The position numbers and the translations under genes were made by a program. DNA of 64,000 bases, from the NCBI RefSeq assembly GCF_024451105.1, contig NZ_JANGEY010000001.1:651869-715868 (forward strand). Reading direction: 5' to 3'. This DNA comes from Stutzerimonas stutzeri. GTDB taxonomy: Bacteria; Pseudomonadota; Gammaproteobacteria; Pseudomonadales; Pseudomonadaceae. Below are positions 59,400 to 64,000 of this stretch, piece after piece (within the stretch, counting starts at the first letter, position 1; every line of letters begins with the position of its first letter). Under the pieces are notes generated by a model. It saw nothing but the letters and a program-made list of their open reading frames with translations. It was not told the origin of the DNA and did not search any database.

Positions 59400-60644
59400 T
59401 TAGAGCAGCGGCAGGGTGTAGCTGACGATCACGCGGTTTTCGTCGACGTCGCGACCGAAATTCCCAGCCACGTCACTAGCACGGAAGGTAGTGTTGCGCA
59501 GGTGGAAGCGCAGACCTTTCAGGCTGCCGTCCTGCAGGGTGTAGACGATATCGGTATCGCGTTCCCACTGCTTGCCATCGTTGCCGGCTGCGGTTTCGAT
59601 GCTGTCCGCGCTGACGTAGCGGGTCATGAAGGTCAGACCCGGAACGCCCAGGGAGGCGAAATCGTAGTCGTAACGAACCTGCCAGGCGTCGGTTTCCTGA
59701 AGGTGGAAAATGTTGTAGGTCACCAGGTTGACGCTGAACGGATCGGCACCGGCGATGAACGGGAAGGCGCCGTCGCCGGACAGATTCTGGTAACCAACGC
59801 CGAACTTGTGCGCGCCCATGCCCAGGGTGAACATGCCCTGGTACATGTCGTTGTCGATCTTGCCCGAGTTCGCGTCACCCTGATCCTTCGAGTTGAAGTA
59901 ACGCAGGTCGCTGCGCAGGCTCAGGCCCTCGCCCAGCGGCAGGGTGTGCGCCAGGCCGGCGAAGTGCTGCTTGTAGACGTTGTCGTAGTCGCCGTAGTAG
60001 TAGCTGGCGCTCAGCTGCGGGTTGAAGGCATAGCTGCCACCGGCGAAGTCGAAGTTGTCGACGTTGCGGGCGAACTCCTCGTTGTTGCTGGAATCGCGCA
60101 GGTTGTACTCGGTCAGACGGCCGGCATGCACGGTCAGACCGGAGATTTCCTGGGAAGTCAGCATGCCGCCGACGTAGCTGCCCGGCAGCAGACGGGTATT
60201 GTTGTACTGCACCACCGGCAGGGTCGGCTGCAGGGTGCCCACGTGCAGGGTCGACTTGGAGATGCGCGCCTTGGCGGTCAGACCCAGCTCGCTGTACTCG
60301 TCGTCCGGCTCGCCATCGGCGCCAACCGGCAGCATGTTGCCGATGGTATTGCCTTTGCTGCCATCCAGCTTGACGCCCAGCATGCCGATGGCGTCGACAC
60401 CCACGCCGACGGTGCCTTCGGTGAAGCCGGATTCGAACTTGGCGATGAAGCCTTGGCCCCAGATTTCGCCATAGGACTGACCGCTGATGCGGCCATCGCG
60501 AACGTCACGGTTCAGATACATGTTGCGCAGCTCGAGGCTCGCCTTGCTGTCTTCCACCAGGGCGGCCTGGGATACGGCGGGGACGGCCATCGCGGCAGCG
60601 AGGACGCCGAGGGCCAGCTTCGAGCGCTGAGAGGTCTTGATCAT
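59400..60644 (-). CDS. OprD-family outer-membrane porin
   Basis: A 414-aa OprD-type porin with signal peptide (about 1-27, ending VSQA) and beta-barrel features ending in an aromatic-poor strand (VIVSYTLPLL). Family motifs: LELRNMYLNRDVRDG near the N terminus, GFIAKFESGFTEGTVGVGVD, and YYYGDYDNVYKQHFAGLAH. OprD porins carry small aromatic and amino acids across the outer membrane. The neighbouring TRAP genes and shared operator motif suggest uptake of 4-hydroxyphenylacetate or homoprotocatechuate. The start is the ATG at 60644; exact substrate is not proven. Confidence 0.87.
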   Translation of the reverse strand: MIKTSQRSKLALGVLAAAMAVPAVSQAALVEDSKASLELRNMYLNRDVRDGRISGQSYGEIWGQGFIAKFESGFTEGTVGVGVDAIGMLGVKLDGSKGNTIGNMLPVGADGEPDDEYSELGLTAKARISKSTLHVGTLQPTLPVVQYNNTRLLPGSYVGGMLTSQEISGLTVHAGRLTEYNLRDSSNNEEFARNVDNFDFAGGSYAFNPQLSASYYYGDYDNVYKQHFAGLAHTLPLGEGLSLRSDLRYFNSKDQGDANSGKIDNDMYQGMFTLGMGAHKFGVGYQNLSGDGAFPFIAGADPFSVNLVTYNIFHLQETDAWQVRYDYDFASLGVPGLTFMTRYVSADSIETAAGNDGKQWERDTDIVYTLQDGSLKGLRFHLRNTTFRASDVAGNFGRDVDENRVIVSYTLPLL

Positions 60645-60733
60645 TGTTTTTCTGTCTCCACGGGGACTTTTTCGTTCGATCAATCTGAAGTCATGCCTGC
60701 CAGGTTGGCAGCCTCCTGGCAGGCCGGATGCGC

Positions 60734-60762
60734 CTTTTACCATCCGGTTAAGATGTTAACAA
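60734..60762 (-). promoter_or_regulatory. Predicted promoter of the porin gene, overlapped by an operator
   Basis: On the minus strand TTGTTA (60762-60757), a 17-bp spacer and TAAAAG (60739-60734). The palindrome at 60747-60760 overlaps the -35 box and the spacer. Confidence 0.5.
60747..60760. promoter_or_regulatory. Operator-like palindrome O3 upstream of the porin gene
   Basis: GTTAAGATGTTAAC has perfect GTTAA/TTAAC half-sites around a four-base centre. It has the same spacing as O2. Confidence 0.65.
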
Positions 60763-60894
60763 CCAGTTATTGCTCGGCATGCAGGACACATCCCAACGAA
60801 CTTCCGCTTCTAAAAACCGCGAAATCGCCGTCGCGTCAAGCATGAACGGAATTTTCACAACAGCAAGATCCCCCGCCCCCTCCTTTCGGAGGAC

Positions 60895-60923
60895 TTGACG
60901 CTCCCGGCCTGCTGTCACACGAT
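60895..60923 (+). promoter_or_regulatory. Possible promoter toward the TRAP genes
   Basis: TTGACG (60895-60900), 17 bp and CACGAT (60918-60923). The -35 is good, the -10 weak. The palindrome O4 lies just downstream, at the expected start site. Confidence 0.35.
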
Positions 60924-60929
60924 TGCAGC

Positions 60930-60943
60930 GTTAACTTGTTAAC
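60930..60943. promoter_or_regulatory. Operator-like palindrome O4
   Basis: GTTAACTTGTTAAC, perfect half-sites with centre CTTG. It lies where transcription toward dctP could start. Confidence 0.65.
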
Positions 60944-61200
60944 GAACGGCGCCTGCGGATGGCCTCCGCCTTCCCACCGGTCGCACGACCGGCACCCCTG
61001 CACGGGAAGCAACCGCGGGCGCAGCAGATGAAACGACTGTTCGCGTCTCGCGCCGGAGGCGCATGCCAGCGGGCTCGGCTACGCTTTCCCGGGCCAGCTG
61101 GACATGCCGGCGCGGCACCGGCACTTCACCCGAGCCCATCGTCACCCGGATCCCGTAAACGCCTGTCGGATGTCCTGCAGATTTTTGATGCAAACATTCG

Positions 61201-61214
61201 ATTAACATGTTACT
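61201..61214. promoter_or_regulatory. Operator-like palindrome O5 before the TRAP binding-protein gene
   Basis: ATTAACATGTTACT matches O2 in 12 of 14 bases. It ends 31 nt before the dctP start, overlapping a likely promoter or leader. Confidence 0.6.
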
Positions 61215-61245
61215 AATCCGGCGACAAGAAAAACGGGAGTATCCC

Positions 61246-62268
61246 ATGAGAACCTTGAAACTCGTTGCCCTTGCTGCCGCCATCGGCGCCGCCTCCGCCG
61301 CCCAGGCCGCCGACAGCTATACCCTGAAGGTCGCCCATTTCCTGCCGTCCACCTCCAACGCCCAGCTCAACGTCATCGAGCCGTGGTGCGAACAGCTGCG
61401 CCAGGAATCCAACGACCGGATCAAGTGCCAGATCTACCCGTCCATGCAACTGGGCGGTACCCCGGCCAAGCTCGCCGACATGGCGCGCACCGGCGTGGCC
61501 GACATCGTCTGGACCGCTCCGGCCTACTCCGCCGGCAAGTTCCCGCGCGTCGAGGCCCTCGAACTGCCCTTCGTGCTGCCCTACGGCGGCAAGGCCGGCA
61601 ACGACATCATCTGGAGCTTCTACGAGCAGTACGCCAGGGACGACTTCAAGGGCTACAAGGTGCTCGCCCTGTTCGGCGACGGCGGCCTCGAGCTGCACAC
61701 CCGCAACAAGCCGGTGGCCAGCCTGGAGGATCTCAAGGGCCTGAAGATCCGCGCCTCCAGCCGCACCGTCGCCAAGACCCTCGAGGCGCTCGGCGCCACT
61801 CCGGTGAGCATGCCGCCGGCGCAGATGACCGAAGCCATCTCCAAGGGCGTGGTCGACGGCGCCATGGCCACCTGGGAAGTGGTCCCGCCCACCAAGCTGG
61901 ACGAGGTCACCCAGTACCACAGCGTATCCCCGGCCGGCGAAACCGCCTTCGGCTACACCGTGCTGACCATGCTGATGAACCAGAAGAAGTTCGACAGCCT
62001 GCCCAAGGACCTGCAGGAAATCGTCGACCGCAACAGCGGCAAGGCCCTGAGCGAGCGCTTCGGCAGCGCCTGGGACAAGGCCATGGAAGCCGCCCGCAAC
62101 GCTACCCCGGCCGAAGGCCTGGTGGCCATCGACGCGGCCACCTACCAGACCATGCAGGACGCCACCGCCGGCGTCGCCGATGCCTGGATCAAGGAAGCGA
62201 CTGCGAAGGGAATCGACGGCAAGGCGCTGGTGGAAGGCGCCCGTACCCTGTCCTCCGCTGCCCGGTAA
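61246..62268 (+). CDS. dctP: TRAP transporter solute-binding protein (DctP family)
   Basis: A 340-aa periplasmic binding protein with signal peptide (about 1-21, ending AAQA). DctP family motifs: KVAHFLPSTSNAQLNVIEPW, YPSMQLGGTPAKLADMARTG, LKIRASSRTVAKTLEALGA and the late VVDGAMATWEVVPPTKLDEV. It captures a carboxylate-type substrate for the DctQM channel. Given the hpa location, an aromatic acid such as 4-hydroxyphenylacetate is likely. The start is the ATG at 61246 with GGGAG upstream. Confidence 0.88.
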   Translation: MRTLKLVALAAAIGAASAAQAADSYTLKVAHFLPSTSNAQLNVIEPWCEQLRQESNDRIKCQIYPSMQLGGTPAKLADMARTGVADIVWTAPAYSAGKFPRVEALELPFVLPYGGKAGNDIIWSFYEQYARDDFKGYKVLALFGDGGLELHTRNKPVASLEDLKGLKIRASSRTVAKTLEALGATPVSMPPAQMTEAISKGVVDGAMATWEVVPPTKLDEVTQYHSVSPAGETAFGYTVLTMLMNQKKFDSLPKDLQEIVDRNSGKALSERFGSAWDKAMEAARNATPAEGLVAIDAATYQTMQDATAGVADAWIKEATAKGIDGKALVEGARTLSSAAR

Positions 62269-62274
62269 ACCACC

Positions 62275-62802
62275 ATGAACGAGTCGCTGTCCTTCGAGAG
62301 CGGCCTGACCGCAGAACACGGCGTTTTCCGCCGTGTTCTGCATTACGTCGCCCAGGGCTTCGCCCTGGCCGGCGGTCTGGTCCTGATCGCCCTCATCAAC
62401 ATGTCGCTGATCTCGATCATCGGCCGCAAGCTGTTCTCGACGCCGATCCGCGGCGACATCGAGCTGATGGAGATCGGCGCCTCCGTCGCCATCGCCGCCT
62501 TCCTGCCGCTGTGCGAACTGCGCGGCACCCACATCAAGGTCGACGCCTTCACCATGAAGGCCCCGGTGATGGTGCGCCGCATCCTCGACGGCCTCGCCCA
62601 CGGCCTGTGCATGCTCGCCGCGCTGATCCTCGCCTGGCGCACCGGCCTGCAGATGTTCGACAACCTGGAGTACGGCGACGTCTCCACCCTGCTGTCCATT
62701 CCGCTGTGGATCCCGCTGATGTGCATCGTCCCCAGCCTGATCCTGCTGGCGCTGTGCTCGCTGGCCCGCATCATCGATATCGTCCGTGGAGGTCGCCCAT
62801 GA
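62275..62802 (+). CDS. dctQ: TRAP transporter small permease (DctQ family)
   Basis: A 175-aa integral membrane protein with four hydrophobic segments (about 25-48, 62-82, 100-122 and 142-165). It contains the DctQ-type core VIAAFLPLCELRGTHIKVDAF with its charged turn. It pairs with the large permease encoded next. The gap to dctP is 6 nt; the stop overlaps the dctM start by 4 nt (ATGA). Confidence 0.87.
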   Translation: MNESLSFESGLTAEHGVFRRVLHYVAQGFALAGGLVLIALINMSLISIIGRKLFSTPIRGDIELMEIGASVAIAAFLPLCELRGTHIKVDAFTMKAPVMVRRILDGLAHGLCMLAALILAWRTGLQMFDNLEYGDVSTLLSIPLWIPLMCIVPSLILLALCSLARIIDIVRGGRP

Positions 62803-64000
62803 GCGGTCTGAGTCTCGGCCTGATCGCCCTGGCCATCACCCTGACCCTGCTGGCGCTGCGCGTGCACATCGGCATCACCATGCTGATCGGCGGCGCCGCC
62901 TGCTTCTGGGCGGTCAACGATGGCGATCTCTCGGCGCTGCTGTTCACCCTCAACAACCTGGCCTACTCGCGGCTGTCCAACTACGACCTGGCGGTCATCC
63001 CGCTGTTCGTGCTGATGGGCCAGTTCGCCACCCACGGCGGACTGTCGCGGGCGATCTTCCGCTGCGCGGCGGCCTTCGTCGGCCACTGGAAGGGCGGCCT
63101 GGGCATGTCGGCGATCGGCGCCTGCGCCGGCTTCGGCGCCATCTGCGGCTCCTCCCTGGCCACCTCGGCGACCATGAGCCACGTGGCCCTGCCCGAGCTG
63201 CGCCGCCACCACTACTCCGGCCGCCTGGCCACCGCCACGGTCGCCGCCGGCGGCACCCTGGGCATCCTCATCCCGCCGTCGGTGCCGCTGATCATCTACG
63301 CGGTGCTGACCCAGGAGTCGATCGCCAAGCTGTTCGTCGCCGCGGTGATCCCCGGCATCCTCGCCGCCATCGGCTACATGGTCGTCATGCGCATCATGGT
63401 CGCCCGCGACAGCGACACCGCCGACAACCTGCCCAAGGCTTCCGCGGCCGAGCGGCTGAAGGCCTTCGTCAACGTGCTGCCGGTGATCGGCGTGTTCGTG
63501 GTGGTGATCGTCGGCATCTACGGCGGCTGGTCCAACCCCACCGAGGCGGCCTCGATCGGCGCCGCGGCCTGCGGCATCCTCGCCGTGATCCAGGGCGGCA
63601 TGCGCTGGGAAGGCATGCGCAACAGCCTGCTCGGCACCGCCGAGACCACCGCGATGATCTTCCTCGTGCTGCTCGGCGCCGACCTGCTCAACTCCGGCCT
63701 GGCGCTGACCCAGATGCCCAACGAGCTGGCCGAATGGGTGAAGAACAGCGGCCTGGCGCCGATGCTGGTGCTGTTCGCCATCCTCGTCCTGTACCTGCTG
63801 CTCGGCTGCGTGATGGACTCGCTGGCGATGATCCTGCTGACCATCCCGATCTTCTATCCGGTGATCATGGGCCTGGACTTCTTCGGCCTGGACGCCAGCT
63901 CGAAGTCGATCTGGTTCGGCATCCTCGCGCTGATGGTGGTGGAGATCGGCCTGATCACCCCGCCGCTGGGCATGAACCTGTTCATCGTCCAGCGCGCCGC
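62799..64000 (+). CDS. dctM: TRAP transporter large permease (DctM family), 3' end outside window
   Basis: The frame runs from the ATG at 62799 to the window end without a stop: at least 400 residues of the large permease, made of many hydrophobic segments. DctM motifs include IPLFVLMGQFATHGGLSRAI, GAICGSSLATSATMSHVALP, AAGGTLGILIPPSVPLIIYA and late GLITPPLGMNLF. The missing part should be the last membrane segments. It overlaps dctQ by 4 nt. Confidence 0.9.
   Translation, partial: MSGLSLGLIALAITLTLLALRVHIGITMLIGGAACFWAVNDGDLSALLFTLNNLAYSRLSNYDLAVIPLFVLMGQFATHGGLSRAIFRCAAAFVGHWKGGLGMSAIGACAGFGAICGSSLATSATMSHVALPELRRHHYSGRLATATVAAGGTLGILIPPSVPLIIYAVLTQESIAKLFVAAVIPGILAAIGYMVVMRIMVARDSDTADNLPKASAAERLKAFVNVLPVIGVFVVVIVGIYGGWSNPTEAASIGAAACGILAVIQGGMRWEGMRNSLLGTAETTAMIFLVLLGADLLNSGLALTQMPNELAEWVKNSGLAPMLVLFAILVLYLLLGCVMDSLAMILLTIPIFYPVIMGLDFFGLDASSKSIWFGILALMVVEIGLITPPLGMNLFIVQRA

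Larger units (their letters stand above)
60645..61245. other. 601-bp divergent control region between porin and TRAP genes
   Basis: No convincing gene is present. It holds three operator-like palindromes (60747-60760, 60930-60943, 61201-61214) and candidate promoters for both sides. Between 60960 and 61180 I see GC-rich sequence only; an 85-codon frame there has no support. Confidence 0.55.

Noticed and set aside
60959..61216. Possible 85-codon gene in the porin/TRAP control region
   Set aside because: Arg/Pro-rich, no Shine-Dalgarno sequence, and it would run over operator O5.

Overview
The window is 64 kb of very GC-rich DNA (strong third-position G/C bias) from a gammaproteobacterium, almost certainly a Pseudomonas or close relative. 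Several gene neighbourhoods match what I remember of Pseudomonas: nfeD/slipin/yccS/dbpA; tkt/ArsR-methyltransferase/metK; hslO/pckA; and rimK - amgRS(ompR/envZ) - tex - gshA - argA - argE - pit - DUF47 - CYTH/CHAD - secretion ATPase. I see no rRNA, tRNA, CRISPR array, insertion sequence, integrase or prophage. Most of the window is chromosomal backbone, with one catabolic island at the right end.

Layout. 1-9.3 kb: end of the RNA helicase gene dbpA, a 7TM-DISM diguanylate cyclase, a slipin/NfeD membrane pair, a YccS-type membrane protein, a flavin reductase with a C-terminal MarR-like domain, a YgjP-type metallopeptidase and an FKBP isomerase. 9.5-17.6 kb: central carbon genes on the minus strand (fba, pgk, epd, tkt), then on the plus strand an ArsR-type regulator fused to a methyltransferase and metK. 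17.7-21.1 kb: thioesterase, cysQ-nudE, a nucleotidase and a glycine-zipper protein. 21.4-27.4 kb: a minor-pilin operon (fimU-pilV-pilW-pilX-pilY1-pilE). 27.5-34.4 kb: yceH, pckA, hslO, hslR, and a diguanylate cyclase followed closely by rimB-rimK. 34.5-49.3 kb: amgRS, tex, a thioesterase, gshA, argA, argE, a Pit phosphate transporter with its DUF47 partner, a CYTH/CHAD protein and a GspE/PilB-like ATPase.

49.5-64 kb: a homoprotocatechuate (4-hydroxyphenylacetate) meta-cleavage island. The minus strand carries hpaG1-hpaG2-hpaE-hpaD-hpaF-hpaH-hpaI-gabD-hpaR and a GlcG/HbpS-like gene. HpaD opens the ring, HpaE oxidises the semialdehyde, HpaF and HpaG isomerise and decarboxylate, HpaH hydrates, HpaI cleaves to pyruvate and succinic semialdehyde, and the GabD-like enzyme yields succinate. 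The AraC-type gene hpaA is divergent. Next to it are an OprD-type porin and a three-gene TRAP transporter (dctM cut by the window end), presumably the uptake route. No hpaB monooxygenase or HpaX permease is present in the window.

The most interesting non-coding signal is a family of five 14-bp palindromes around ATTAACATGTTAAT, found only in the two control regions of the island. One fills the 17-bp spacer of a near-consensus sigma70 promoter for hpaG1 and another overlaps its expected start site; the others flank the porin and TRAP genes. I infer one shared repressor regulon, most simply HpaR. Other non-coding structure includes a four-hairpin array between pgk and fba, a 138-bp imperfect palindromic element, two copies of a 56-bp inverted repeat, and terminator-like hairpins inside the hpa operon.
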